The notes beneath the pieces are model-generated. The model did no database searches. It saw only the letters and a program-made list of their open reading frames with translations, and was not told the DNA's origin. Shown piece by piece: positions 37,857 through 51,492 of a stretch of 64,000 nt of DNA. Positions within the stretch are counted from its first letter, which is position 1. Each line of letters begins with the position of its first letter. Position numbers and translations under genes: made by a program. Source of the DNA: Dysidea avara (lineage: Eukaryota > Porifera > Demospongiae > Dictyoceratida > Dysideidae); assembly GCF_963678975.1 (NCBI RefSeq), contig NC_089272.1, positions 21,713,399 through 21,777,398 on the forward strand, given 5' to 3'.

Positions 37857-39012
37857 TTTTTTTGAAATTGACATACACGTAATTTTGTAATTATAACCAC
37901 CGAATTATATTTTGTCCTTGTTGAGTTTTACACGAAAATATTTTATACTGCTTAAGGCAGCTATGTATGTGTGTAGCTATGTACAATAATATATGTTGGC
38001 AGTTATTGTGTGTTTTCAATGTATATTTTTAATGGCTTGCAAACTGTTATTATAATTAGATTGCAATACAATCTGGTGTTGTGTGTACTTCCAAAGTGTA
38101 AATGGTCGATACAACTTTAGTTTGCGAATGTTGATAGTTAGGACATACATTACATCACAATTATACACAATGCATGAAACAATTGTGTCTGTGATATAAA
38201 AGACTGTAAATTCCTGTGGTTCCAGAAACCTGATAATCTGGAAATGACATTCTGCCATATCCAAATTTGCTCAAAAGTTTTATTGCAACTGCACTGAAAC
38301 TATGCAGAAACATAATGAAGCCTTTTGTATTATGTCAGCTAATGCATTTAAATACTATTATTGCTTTGCACTGAAAGAAGTGTTGATTGAAATGTTGCTA
38401 TAATCACTATGCCGAAACCTGTAGCAGTGAATGATGTAGACAAAGTATATGTATGGCTACATTCAATAATGTTCTCAATTAAAGATGTGCATGTGTACCT
38501 GGAAGAACCTTGTCAACTTTCACTACCATCTTGACCAATAAGGAATTACCATCTTTAATCCATTATGGTTAATTTTGTTGGGCTCCATTGTGAATTTTAG
38601 GCTGCTGCAGATACTTGTAGCCTCGTACAGTGACATAGTCAATCAGTTCTACACATAAAGTGCATAATAAAAATTATAGGTGTAGGCTGTGTAGTCAGTC
38701 AAGCAGTGAAAGTGCACAGTAGACTGTAAACCATGCGGACTGAAAGAAATTTACTGTGTACTGGTCAGTATACATACATCTACCAAATGCATAGTTAGTC
38801 TTAGTGTTATACAGTACATGATTTCATCTAGAGTAGATATACACATGTACCCTTTAAGACACTGAAACCCCCCAAACAGTGAGAAAGGCTATGGCATGAA
38901 TAACACTTACTTGTAGTCTGTGACAATGAGCTGAATAATTGTCCAATTAACACAGTCATATTTTTAAATTGAATTGGAGTCACTGAATCATTGCAACATC
39001 TGTTAGCTTGGC
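37857..39012. other. Intergenic between genes B and C
   Basis: About 1.15 kb with no exon or clear repeat that I can support. Confidence 0.5.
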
Positions 39013-39019
39013 TATATAA
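39013..39019 (+). promoter_or_regulatory. TATA-like box of gene C
   Basis: TATATAA, 65 bases before the ATG of gene C; spacing is like genes A and D. Confidence 0.4.
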
Positions 39020-39077
39020 TGCAGTGCATTAACTGCTGAACACATTTTGATGGTTAGAACTAACTTCTTGCCAGAAC

Positions 39078-42000
39078 ATGTGTTTTAACTATTTAATAAC
39101 AGTCTGTGTTCTAGCTTCAGCTTTGCTCCTAGCAAGTGAAGGTAAGTATGTCATTTATTATTGTGAAACTGTGTATGTCCTAATTACAGGAATGTATCAT
39201 TATTACATATGACACATACATATTTTGGTTGTAATTATATCTAGGCACTTTGTACCAGCCAACAATTACCAATGCCTGTGTGTTTAATGGTGATGATGGA
39301 GCAACACTTAATGTAGAATGGGAGGTAGGGTTATTTATGAGTATATAAATTTATTGGTGCCATATCTCATATATTTAACCAATCAACAAGTATACAATTA
39401 AACTATCTTCTCAGACAACGATAGAATTATGATGTCCATATATAGTATACAAGATGAGTATAACCATTACCTGTATTATCTATGGTACGTACGTATATAT
39501 AACTAAATGACTAATCCAAAGATATCCCAAGGAGGTCAATTTTAATAGCAGTAAAGGTGATTCTGAATATAAAATTCTAAAGTGATTTCTTTTGAGCTAA
39601 ATGGTGAGGTTCCTAGCAAAGTAAGTCATCAAAGTCATAATGTATAAAACATATGTACACACGCATACTTGTACACACACATAGCTAAATCACATTGTAA
39701 CAATGTACAGAAATGTATGATTTCAGATACAGAAGATTCTGTACAAATATAATACAGCTTTAGAAAAAACTTATTCTGTTATTCAACAGTTTTGTGGTAG
39801 TCATTTATTCAAATGAATAATTATTGCATCCATAGTTTGATTGATTAATTTATAGTTCAATGTCATGGTAGTTGGCAGTAGCCGTTCTTCCCTACCAGAG
39901 CACACACACACATATACAGTACACCAATACACACAATAAAAAAACACATACAAAACTAAATAGCTAGCTATATATACTACAAATAATTACTTTAGGTAAA
40001 AGACTAAAATTCCTGGCAGAGGATATGAATTCATTATAGTTGTACTTAAATAACAGGTGTTACAGCAGTGAGAGAATTCCGCCAAGAAGTGGCAGATGAT
40101 GGAACAAAATTTTTTGGTGTTTGAGAGATTCCATACTTGTAGCAGCTTACTGACTATGCATGTGATTCAGGAACTTTGGCTGAAGTTCTATGAGCCAAGG
40201 AAACACAATTTATACCATTAGTCATATATTTTTGGTTGTATAAATGATCCACTAGCAACTGCACTGTATTATTATTGTTCCATGTGTAGTTCAAGGATGA
40301 CACAAATATAAAAATGATCCAAGGATTCACAATCATTTACACAAACACTAATGGGAGAAGTCTAATACTTTATCAGTACACTGAATCAAATGAGATTAAA
40401 TCTGAAGTGCAAACTGATGGAAGAACATATGCCAGAAACATTCCTCTCCCTGTGACTAGAGATATGGTGAATGTGCTAGATGTTACTGTATTCATAACAG
40501 TAAATAGCACTGCCTACCCATGGAGTAATTCATTTAGTATTGTACGATGTAGTGAAAGAACCAGCCTCATTACAACAAGTAAGTATATAACAGTAACTGC
40601 ACAATATAATCGGGCATCCAGTTGTTATTGAAACTGCAAATCAATATACTACCTACTTAGACTGAAGTCCTATATTAGTGCTTTATCTGTGGAAACCATG
40701 TATCACAATATCTACTAAACATGATCACACATTAAAACTCCATAGCAGAAATTCTCCCAGTCTAAATAGAATCCATCATTTGTTCACCTGTAAGTTTTTG
40801 GGATATATAGCTTATCAAAATTATACTATGGTTCTAGTGCAGCTTGCATGGACATGAAAGAAATAGGGCATCTATGTATGTCAGCCAGAAAGACTCACAT
40901 TTAGTTATAGCTGCACAGCTAAGCTGATTTTAATCCCCATCTCTATTACATATATGTGGTTACAATTATTTGCACACTTGATTTAATCAGCTAGCTCTGG
41001 AGAGTACTTTTTAATTATAAGCTCTGTTAATCATGTACTGTATTCATCCACATAATCTTTATCTAACTGACATAAATTTGTTTTTACTGTGCTGCAGCTG
41101 AAACAACAACCACAATTATGTCATCTGTAATAATGTCAACATCCATAGCAGTGTCTACTTCTAGCTCAATAGTAACAACTACTACTGCTACACCAGTGAT
41201 TACTCCAACAGGTATACATATAATAATTGTTGTGTACATAGCCTTTCTGAGTTACTAAGTATAATATATGAAGTGTATCAGTATAATGTGTCTGATAAAT
41301 AATATGTAGTACACTTAACAATAATATATTTTATTAGTCGACTCATAGAAAGTGTGGCTACTGTAGGGTACAGTTGTACCTCTATGACAATTAGTTACAC
41401 TATGACCTGTCTCACATGATGCTAATTGCTAATACATGTCTTAACAACAGATGCATTGTATGAGCCAACCATTACAAGTGCATGTGTACATGAAGTCAAT
41501 GAAGTTCAAAGACTTAACATTGAATGGAAGGTATGTTTTCCTTCACAGATACGCTGTACTGTGTATAAGTGACTTTGTAGAGTGCAAAAAATCTATACAT
41601 ATGTATGACTGCATGAATCATATGAACATTTTCTCTAAGAAAATTAAATTACTGTGTCTTAGTGCCAAATTACTGCACAAAATTTGTCCACATTTCTTTG
41701 TTGATGTAATTGTTGTAACACTGTTAATTTTCTGTGTTACCATGGAGTATTGAATTCATCAATAGTTACTGTTAAAGGTGGGGAGCATATTGGACATGGT
41801 TGATCAATAAAAATTAGAAAGAGGCATTGGGGCAATAAATGTGATATATATAGAGATAAGACACATGAAAGAAACATTAAAGAATTTTCACTTTTTCCAA
41901 ATTTTTTGCTTGGTTAAATCATTGGAGACATCATTGTATGTATAATATGTTGCTAGACCTATCCAACATTCGCAAATAACAAGAATTAAGTATCCGTTTA

Positions 42001-43010
42001 CATAAAATATGGCCAAATGTTTTACAAATGAAGCATACCTTAAAAAATAGCAAAGTTTACAAACATTGTTAACTACACCTGCAGAAATTCTGATCAGCTA
42101 TAACATTTACTTCAATTATGCATGATGAAATATATGTAGTTAATTTCCAGTACTGAAAACACTTGTCACTTATGTAGTTCAAGGAGGGTGTGGATACAAC
42201 TAACATTGACGGATTTGCAATTATTCTTGTTGGAAGCGTCATTTATCAGTACACCATATTGGAAGAGATAATATCACGTGTACAAACTGACGGAAAAACA
42301 TACATCAGGAACATACCTCTCACTGACATCAGTGATGATGATATATTAACAGTTTCTGTACTGATAACAGTTAGTAGTACCATTCACCCCAGGAGTGAGC
42401 CATTTATAGTTGGAATATGTAGCGAACAAATCTCTATAACAGGTCAGTGAAGCAGTAGGTACAGTGTGCACAGTATATGTATGCTGCATAAAACTGAAAT
42501 TACATACACTAATGACTTCAGAGTCACAGTACTGACTGGTGAGAAACTGATTTCAATCTTAGTAATAAAGCACTCATTATGCCACTATTGGTTCACATGC
42601 ATTCTTTCAACCTATGCTATACAACCATGGCAGAAATGATCACAATGAAGCCTTTATTACTTGATCAAAATTGAATCCATGACCTTACTTTAAACTTCCC
42701 TAGTTATGTACTGTACTAATCACACACCCTAGCATGGGATACATGTCATCTCTGACTGAACTTCAGACTACTAAGTGTCTGTATACCCAACCCCATGATC
42801 TAAAGTACAGTGATATAAGCACACTATTATTTTGTTGCATATGGAATTTAATTACTACAGCTTCAACAACAACTATCACAGCTTCACCCATAACAGTCAT
42901 TGCAACAACAACAACATCAACTATAACATCATCAGTATCTACTTTGAGCTCAGTTGCAACAACTTCATTTCAAATCACAAGTACTGTGCCATTATCAACC
43001 ACTTCACCAG
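39078..43010 (+). CDS. Receptor family gene C: two tandem FN3-like modules, no TM exon found
   Basis: Seven exons join in frame: 39078-39141 (signal peptide MCFNYLITVCVLASALLLAS), 39245-39324 and 40290-40578 (first FN3-like module), 41098-41211 (Thr/Ser stalk), 41451-41530 and 42178-42442 (second FN3-like module), and 42861-43010 (Thr/Ser stalk). The two modules are a clear internal duplication: both split exons are exactly 80 nt, end LNVEWE or LNIEWK, and their partners begin FK and share QTDG(R/K)TY.RNIPL. The Cys module of A, B and E is absent. After 43010 no membrane or tail exon is visible before gene D. Reading on past the donor gives a stop at 43073-43075. So the product may be secreted, truncated, or spliced onward into gene D. 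The extracellular part is well supported; the 3' end is not. Confidence 0.72.
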
Positions 43011-43075
43011 GTATGTATAGATTATACACACATAATATGCACCAACGTCTTAATTCAGTGATTGTGTTGACATAA

Positions 43076-44464
43076 TTATGAACAACTATTATATGTATGA
43101 CATTGCACAAGTTCAAGTGTAAGAGATAGTTTGGGTCTGGCTGCTTCACTGCTCAGTTGTCTCCACTGTATCATGGATTATTACCAAGAGTCTTTATTAT
43201 GGACTCTTGTTATTACTCAATACAATACTGCTGTAGTAATCTGTACAATGTAATAAATATCTATCAGTTATCCCTGTTTAAAACTAGCCAGGCCCAGCTG
43301 CTTACTTTTCTTTATCCTTATAAACACAGTTAACTGACAACACCCTACATATTTCTGAACAGCACTAAAAGGAAGGCAAACCTATAAATACACGATGTAA
43401 TTTTTAGCCATGCCGGCCTAACAGTTTGTTTACAAGAGGCACTGTCTGTTGCTAAACATGCTTAAAAGGTAAATTGAAGTACAAAATGGACATATACAGT
43501 ACTCAATCAATCACTTGACTTGATTGATCTTACTATCTATCAAGATCATTATTGATCTTGACTATAAGTAGTTCTACACCAGCTTTATTATTGCGTTTGT
43601 ATATGTTTACTCTGATGTGTACTAGTTTGCAGCATATGAAAATGTGTTAAGAAACAAACTAAAGTTGGCTGACTTTTGTAGTGCATCCATTATCACACCC
43701 TTAGCAGTAATTATACAATAAAGTATTAAAATAGTTTATTGACTCAGTCTTACAGCCTATTAATTTTATTTCAGGCTTATTTAGGTTAATTTATGAAGGA
43801 ATTTTGCATATGTGCTGGTCCCACAATAGTCACTGTTATGATGTACGCTGTTAGGAAACTCCATGGGACCCTTAGTAAGTTTTAGTAGATAAACTTACTA
43901 CCTAACTGTGTGGCCTTGGATTTTTACTGCATTCAATAAGAGTTTGTGATGTTAGGTTTCTGACTCCCTATTCAATAGCTTTCTTGTGGGTTAGTGGGAT
44001 AGTAAGCTACTCGTATATAATAAAAAAAAGATACTTAAAGTAAATGCACATTTGAATAAATTTCTTGGTAGCACAGTGACAATCAATTCTGCAGCAAGCA
44101 CAGGAGAAAACTGTGTACATTTTCAGTTTCAGTACCTGTTAACTGAAGATACAGTTAGCCTACAGAACAGCAGTACCTCAGCTGTGCAGTAAAAATATTT
44201 ATAATGCTACAATTATAGCCACATTTGATGATTTATATTTAATATGCATATATGGACCCTAAATATTATAGTACCTTAAACTGAGAAGTAAAATATTGTG
44301 GCTAATCAAACTAAGCAATAAAATTAACAGGGTGGATGCTACCCCACCTCAATATTTCACTAAAGATTTGGTGATATGAATCTCTGATAGTTTCCACCCT
44401 CTAGGCATAAATCCAATATTCTAAACACACACCTTAGTATGGTTTTCCTGTGGAGTATTTTGTC
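43076..44464. other. Downstream of gene C, no exon seen
   Basis: I looked here for a membrane/tail exon for gene C and found no hydrophobic stretch behind an acceptor in phase 1. There is a small inverted-repeat segment near 44330-44405 (agggtggatg..tttccaccct). Confidence 0.45.
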
Positions 44465-44945
44465 ACATTTACTGGTATACACTGGGATAGCTACGTAGTA
44501 TCGGAAACAGAACTATATTCAATCTATAGAAATGGTACAAAGACGAGGTGCTCGATGGGTAACATCCAACTACGATTGGAATAGTAGTGTTACATCTATG
44601 CTTGAAGACCTTCACCTTATCACATTGACGCATGATTTCAAGACTAAAATGTTCTATAACTCTATCAATGATCACTCGGCCTTGAAGATTCTTCCATATT
44701 TTTCCACCACCTCCTATCCCACACACCACCAACATCACAAATTTAGCTTTTTTTTCTCAGAACAATAAATGATTGGAATAACTTACCTGTTGAAACAATC
44801 GAATCTCCCACTGTTGAACAGTTTTTAGTTAAATTATATGATTTATTGCTGTAACTATTGATTTTTGCAACTTACTCTGGGCTGGTCCCCTGGACATATC
44901 AGTTATTCTGTCTGTCTGTCCAGTAATAATAAAACACATTTGTTG
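44465..44945 (+). mobile_element. LINE 3' end, 5'-truncated, between genes C and D
   Basis: The C-terminus of a jockey/CR1-like LINE ORF2 is readable: EMVQRRGARWVTSNYDWNSS from about 44528, then LEDLHLITLTHDFKTKMFY. After a frameshift near 44765, the SFF.RTINDWNNLPVETIES-type ending reaches a stop around 44852. A short 3' tail follows, ending in aataataaaac. It is dead and 5'-truncated, as is typical for LINE insertions. Confidence 0.75.
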
Positions 44946-45303
44946 AACAGCAAGTAGTAGTTATAATAGAAAGACCAAAAAGGGTACTGTTGTTAGTATT
45001 GGTAGCTTATTGTATAGCCAGTCTTCATTCTCCAATGAAACCGTGATCAATAAAATTAATGTGTATGTATGTAGCATGAAGAGCTTATGGAGTCCAAAAT
45101 CCTGGTAGCATACTGTCACACAATAACCACATATTTATACAATGAAGCCCACTGCAATTGATTTGTCATTTGTATTTTTCCATGCAACAATCAAATTATT
45201 TAGGATGCTTATGGAGTGGCTGCGATTTTAAACATGATGCATCATAATGTTTATAATTGTGTAATTACCTCTCTACGTGATTAAAAATCAGAAACTCAAG
45301 AAT

Positions 45304-45939
45304 ATATGTGACCGGATTTCACATAACAAGGCTTCCACACACACAAAATCAAACTTACGATTTTACCAGAAATGGATTGCTGGTCTAATACACTATCATA
45401 TTTCACACTGTACTTCCTTCAGCACTGACAAGTCTGGTTTCTGTAGCAGCTTTCTTCCGACCCTGTCAAAGCCACGAGTGTGAGATTGGCACCATTAAAT
45501 GGCCATGGCTTTGTGATAATGGTGTGTAGTGAGCTGGGACTCCACAGAGAGCTCGCCAATAGTGTTCTCAGTCAATTTGGAGTAATTTGAGGGCCATGGA
45601 GGGCCATGGAGAGCCCAAACTTGGCCCAATCGTATTCTTACTCCATTTTATACCCGTATATTAAGACCACCGTCCACCCCCACCCTCCCACCCTATTACT
45701 ACCATCTGTGATATTATTACCCGCTTGAAAAAAGCTGCTCAAAACAGGGCAAAGTTTGGGTATCAGAAATGTATACACCCACTCAGTGATAGCTAGTGAA
45801 CAGATGAACAATTGGTGCAAATTTTGTTTGCACAGCTGTAGGCACTGGGAAGTTATTACACAATGATTCCTTAAAATCGCCATATCTCCTAACAAAGCTT
45901 TGTGCGTCGAAGCCTTGTTTTGTCAAATTCAGTCACATA
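45304..45939. mobile_element. TATGTGACC-type TIR element
   Basis: The left TIR tatgtgaccggatttcacat..caaggcttc matches the reverse complement of the right end (gaagccttgttttgtcaaat..agtcacata) over ~31 bases. The 636-base interior lacks coding capacity. Its TIR start is shared with 62043-62297. Confidence 0.75.
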
Positions 45940-47106
45940 TATTAAGCTTTCCTCATGCAAATCAGCACAACCTTGTGTCTATTTTACAACTACACGTCAC
46001 ACAATAACTGCTAGTAGCTATAATACACCTAGGTGCACTGTATAGGTTTCATGTATCATTGCAGACAAATATGCATGTACAGTAGTATCAATATTGTGAC
46101 TACGAAGTACAGGTTGCTGAACCAATATACATGGAATCAGCCATGCCTCATCAACTGTGCACCAATAATGTAATTGAAACTAAAATGTCTAGAAGTTATT
46201 AACAACTTAAAACAGCATATGCTATATCGACCATACATTGTTAACTTTACAGCTATAATATTATGATACTGACTGAACACCAGATGTGTGGTATACACTA
46301 AGCAACCAGAATGCTACACACAGTATACAGTACTTTTTACACTATCAATCTTCAACTATGCATTTATATGGAGCCATAGTATGCCAGGCTATACAATACG
46401 GGTATATCACTAAAAATACAATTAGTTTTTGGTATAGTATATATGTGGGACGTGAACCTTATAAACTTTGTCCTCTCTGATTGTTAGCAATGTCATCACA
46501 GTCTGAACAGTTCAGATTTAAGGTTATAACCTGTCTGGGTGGCTAAGACATGCTCCTCTTGAAATTAAATTGTGATATCAATGGTGCATGTTCAGTACAG
46601 ATTGAGCCAATAAACAAACCCAATCGACATGTCATAGCGTGATCCATGGATACAGTGAATCCTAAAGTAGCCACAAAATGGTGCAACATTTTGTATATAC
46701 AGTATTTCCACATTGTGCTCAATGTGATATCCTGAGATATGCATAGAGTATAGTGCTACCTCTTAACTTTGTTAACATTACACCATCACTAAGTGGTTTA
46801 TCCACAATCAAACTTGTTAGCAATTACAGTATTAGTAAGCCAAAGTTCCTGATTAATTATGAGCCTGGTATTAAACCAAAAACTACATCAACATTTATTT
46901 GTTTTATCACTACACACAGAACTCACTACTATCAAGAGCACTACAATACATAAGCATTGAAGTGCAAGTGTATATAGAGGAAATCCTAAGTGTACGTGGT
47001 AAAATGTAGATACCATATGTGTGCAGTAGTAATGTTATACATTGTTGAGGTGTGCTTAACCACAAATTGCCCACTTGAGGAAGTTGTAGAGATTCACAAG
47101 TACACT
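45940..47106. other. Intergenic upstream of gene D
   Basis: No supported gene. An open frame at 46753-46953 has no splice support and no family signature. Confidence 0.45.
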
Positions 47107-47114
47107 TATAAAAG
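47107..47114 (+). promoter_or_regulatory. TATA box of gene D
   Basis: TATAAAAG, a close match to the TATA consensus, 67 bases before the ATG. It argues that gene D has its own promoter and is not just the 3' half of gene C. Confidence 0.5.
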
Positions 47115-47173
47115 GTACACAGACAAAAGCTAGCATTTAGTCCAAAGTTTATGTAACAGCAGGTACTACTAAA

Positions 47174-50100
47174 ATGAAGCTTGTAACATTATTGCTTACT
47201 ATCTTCCTTTCTATAAATATATCAAGCTGTCAGGGTGAGTAATTTGTGGAATTGTACATTGTATATTACTTAAATGATAGAGGAAGGGATAGAGTTACAT
47301 TAGCCACCATATACAGGTATATAGTTACATCCATGTGTCCTGATTTTAACACAGATATAACACTATTTATGCCAACAATTGTCAATGCTTGTATGAACAG
47401 CTCCACTGGAACACCCAGGCTGAATGTGGAATGGCAGGTACCCTGCTGTACATGTTCATAGCATTGACAGTAATTATATTTATACACTTTCAGTTTGACG
47501 TGAATGCTGAGCTTTCTGAAATTGAACAAATCATTATCACTTATGGGTCTGATGGAATACAGCAACAATACCTGTATGATCCTAGAGTTAATAGCACTGC
47601 TGAAGTTATTACTAGAGGAACAACATTTGCTAATAACATTCCATTATCTGGTGTGACAAGCAATGAAGTTCGTGTACGAGTAGCTACAGTAGTCCATAGA
47701 GCTGTTAATCCACCAAGTGCTGAGTTTACTGCAGTACAGTGTGGAGTAGCAATAGATTCCACTGATATACCAGCAGGTATTTAGTACAGTATATATCATT
47801 GTGATAAAATGTGTTTGATCACAGTAATAGTTCCTACTTCATCTTTGCAACTATCACCATCTTCAACATCAACTATCTCACCATCTACATCATCAAGCCC
47901 ATCGTCTTCAACCAATCCTTTAAACACTGTAACAGCAAATGTAACATCTTCTAGTGGTAAGGTACCATGTCACGCTCACTTACTCATACACACAATGCAC
48001 TTATGTATGTGCACATAACAACACACTCTTTATAGATGCTATTTACATACCATGTGCACATCACACACACAGAGTTTACATGTACATCTATATGTATGGA
48101 CTGTATGCAATTTACTCAGGTTCTGACGATTTTCCAATATTGGCAGTAGTAATTACAGTTGCAGTTATTTGTGTTGTGCTATTGCTCATCATGATAATAC
48201 TGATTGCATTCATTATCAGAATTAAATATAATTCAAGTAAGTGTGATCCCACATCTTTTCTTCAGTAATATAATATAAAGTACACACACAAACAGTTCAT
48301 TGTATGCAAGTGAATGTTAAAGTGTTGGCAAAATATACTGTATGTGGAAATCTATAGTAATAATATATTTAGGTAACACACAAAACATTATGGTTCGTTG
48401 CGATACCATGCTCACACTATTATGCCAACATATAATCACGAAACTGCTACAATATTTAATTTTACTTCTATTAGAAAAAAGAAAAGATGCTGAATCTGAC
48501 TCAGTAAAACCATTACAAAATGGGTAAGTATGCATAATATCGCTTAGCAACAATTATGAACTTAGAAGCAATCATGATTACATTGTATGATGTCACATTA
48601 CTGTCAATCATAACATTACTGGTTTGTTATATCCTTTCAAGGTCATTGCTGTTCAGACATGCAGGAAAAGTCAATTATCTACAAACCAACTCCCAACTTA
48701 TTGACTCTCAGTATAACACTGCACAGCAAAACGACACCAAGACACAAACTGTCAACAGCACCACACAACCTCATAGATTCTCTGAGGCTCATAAATATGA
48801 TATACCAGCTAGCAACCAAATTAAAACAAAGAACGATTATGATCATATTGACTTTCAGTATGAACAAGCAGATCACCCATTTCAACAATCTTTTACAAAT
48901 GGTGGATTAACTGAAAATGATACAATACAGCAAGAAAAGTACAATGTACTAGTCCACAGTAGTTCAATGGACAAATTAGGTAAGTTATTCCCTGGGATTG
49001 TTTACATATCATCGGACCATTAGTTTGACAACTACAAGACTATGCTATCATTACCACTCCTACCACACCCTAAACACATAAACAGTACCACAAAGCTTTT
49101 GGTTAGCATGTAATAATTATCTTATGATGCATACTATTAGCAGCACTTGTATGAAAAGAGTTTCCCCACTCTGTTCCCTTTGAGAAGCACTAACCACATT
49201 TAAAATTACATTACAACCTGTAAACATCCTTTCTTATGTAACATATAGTAAAGTATAGCCAATATTAATTTATCGACTTTATGTTACTCTGTAGGAAAAG
49301 ATTGTCCTCACCCACCGACCACAACCACAACCACATCATATTACAACAAACTACATGATGATAGCCCTACTAACACAACTCAGACACTCCCTAATACTGG
49401 TAAGCTGTACTTTCAAAACTGAGTACAAATATAGGCACAGGAAATGCCAAAGGAATGTTGGGTTTACTACATTGGTAATGTTACTAACAAAACAGTCTAG
49501 GTTTGGTTATGTCAAGACACACCAATGTAAAGCATATCGCTATTACATTTGTTAGCAAAAATGTTTCATGGCTACACAGTCAGCAGCTTTATCAAAGGCT
49601 TCAACACAGACGTGTAAGGTGATATTCAGGGTCAATTACAGTCAATTGCATTTCCTTGGCTTGCTGTGTTCCTTTATATTTTCATCCACAACAAGATCTA
49701 TTTTCTTCAACAGGTGAAGTATACTACTCAGTACCACTTAACATACCCAGTATACCAGCACCAACTAATGGTAAGTAGTTCTGCAATTTAATGTATCTGA
49801 TTAACTTAAAATTTGCCAATCAGTGCCCATAGCACAAAATGTTAGTTCAAATTCTTACCACTCAATTCTTAAAACTCTAATATGATTGTACCTAAAAGTA
49901 CAAAACACACTTTCTCGTAAGGGAAGTACCACTAATAAGTTGATGGTTCCAGGTACACACAGACAAGATACTTGGTAGTCCTTGACAAATAATTGATCAA
50001 CACATATGGTCTCTTAGTGTTTTACCAACTATGGTGTCTAGGACATTAACTGTCAATCAGTAACAATTCAAGCTTAATAGAGCTTTTATTGTAACTATGT

Positions 50101-51458
50101 ATGAGAAAATGTGGGCAATGAATGGAAGCTTTTGTTAAATACATGTAAGTACTGTACAAGCACTCACAGCGAAAAAGACAAATGCCATAATAATCAATCA
50201 ATTACCTTGAAACTGTGAATGAGTTAACTACCTGACACTACAGTTATTGTAATGTACATGTAACTTGCTTGAATTCTTCAGTGAGACACTGAGGCTGCAC
50301 TTAGGTAAGTTCAAGATATTTTCAATTTAACACACCTAGTTTGCCCACCCATTGAAGCACCAAGTGTCTGTTGTTACAAAGAAACACTCCAGATCCAATT
50401 AAACACTTACAGTGTATGTATCATGGATTTAAGGGTGTTCATAGATTCACTTGGTACAAAATCAATGTACAAACAGACATACATTCAACTTGTTGAATGG
50501 CTAAATGTTTAGCGGATCATGCTTTTTAAAAATGTACTTAACTCTTTGATCAGGATGCTAAAAAGAATGTAACGGTACTGAAAGCCCCTTCAAGCAAAAG
50601 GTTGGCTGTAATGCATGTTTATTTTTGCATGGAAAAACTAATCATCAATAATGAGATTAAATATGTATGTACATTGAGCAACTATTAGCTGTATAGTACT
50701 TGTATTACGAAACAAACGAACTAACATGAGATTATTGGCCAGCTGAGACACTATGTGGAATGGTTGTATAAAACCTTGTGCTATTGATTCCTGTATAACT
50801 TCCACAGAAGTGTGAATGGCATCTTGCAAACTAGTCCATATATAGGTCTTTTACAGAATGTATACAGCTTCTTAGAAGCTTCTCATCATGTTGCCATGTC
50901 ATCTATTGTTCACCTGCCACCCCACCTTCTATTCACCACCCACCAGTTCTGTAGTACTCAGGATACAACTACAAGTATGTACAGTACCTACAATCTTTTA
51001 CCTATTAAAGGTAACAAAGTGGTATACATCCTGGTGCCAACTTCTACAATGTCATATAGTAATTACAGGCTTCAAATTCCCTTATTCCTACAGTATGTCA
51101 CTTCAACCAAATACCAATTTCACAAGTACCACACTAAGTTTTCTGAGCACAGAAGATACCTGTATATCATGCACAAACTGTATGTCCTTATGTAGAGGAA
51201 CTGGTCTAAGCTAGTTGGTCACCTATAGGCCAAAATTTCTTGGCCTCAATAAGCAGGTGGTTACATTTGACAGGTTACTTACAGTATAATATAATTTTTT
51301 ATTTGAAGGTATTTAAAGCTGCAAATACAGGTGACTGCTAAGACGGGTTCCACTGTAGCTGTATTTACTGTTGTATACATTCATTATTTTTTTATTTTAT
51401 AGAAATGAATATTGTAGATGATACACCTCAATATGATAAACTTAGTGAGAAACCATGA
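47174..51458 (+). CDS. Receptor family gene D: one FN3-like module, TM, long tyrosine-motif tail
   Basis: Ten exons give a complete 421-residue frame: 47174-47234, 47355-47437, 47494-47776, 47825-47956, 48120-48236, 48475-48523, 48657-48979 (start could be 48642), 49295-49399, 49714-49770 and 51403-51458. Order: signal peptide (LVTLLLTIFLSINIS), FN3-like module split after LNVEWQ (~21-142), Ser/Pro/Thr stalk (~143-186), membrane helix (~193-219, FPILAVVITVAVICVVLLLI) then RIKYNS, and a ~200-residue tail. Tail sites include KYDIP, DYDHI, KYNVL, SYYNKL, VYYSVP and QYDKL; SYYNKL fits the ITIM consensus. Exon phases after the membrane exon (1, 2, 1, 1) repeat those of gene B, so the tails share ancestry despite low sequence identity. 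The FN3-like module is closest to those of gene C. Likely a surface receptor signalling through SH2 proteins (inferred). Confidence 0.8.
50955..51010 (+). other. Candidate alternative tail exon of gene D
   Basis: Between acceptor ctgtag and donor gtaaca there is a 56-nt segment reading TQDTTTSMYSTYNLLPIK, with a YNLL site like that in gene B. Its phases (2 in, 1 out) do not fit after the exon ending at 49770. They would fit after the phase-2 exon ending at 48523 and before the final exon at 51403, giving a shorter alternative tail. No transcript evidence is available. Confidence 0.25.
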
Positions 51459-51486
51459 AGAAAAAATGATGAAAATTTATGACTTT

Positions 51487-51492
51487 TTTATT
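51487..51492 (-). promoter_or_regulatory. Minus-strand poly(A) signal
   Basis: AATAAA on the minus strand, 124 bases beyond the stop of the possible minus-strand exon at 51616-51691 and only 29 bases past the stop of gene D. If used, the two genes converge with touching 3' ends. Confidence 0.35.

Noticed and set aside
46753-46953. Open frame upstream of gene D considered as a missing exon of gene C
   Set aside because: No acceptor in phase 1, no hydrophobic helix and no similarity to stalk or tail exons of the family.
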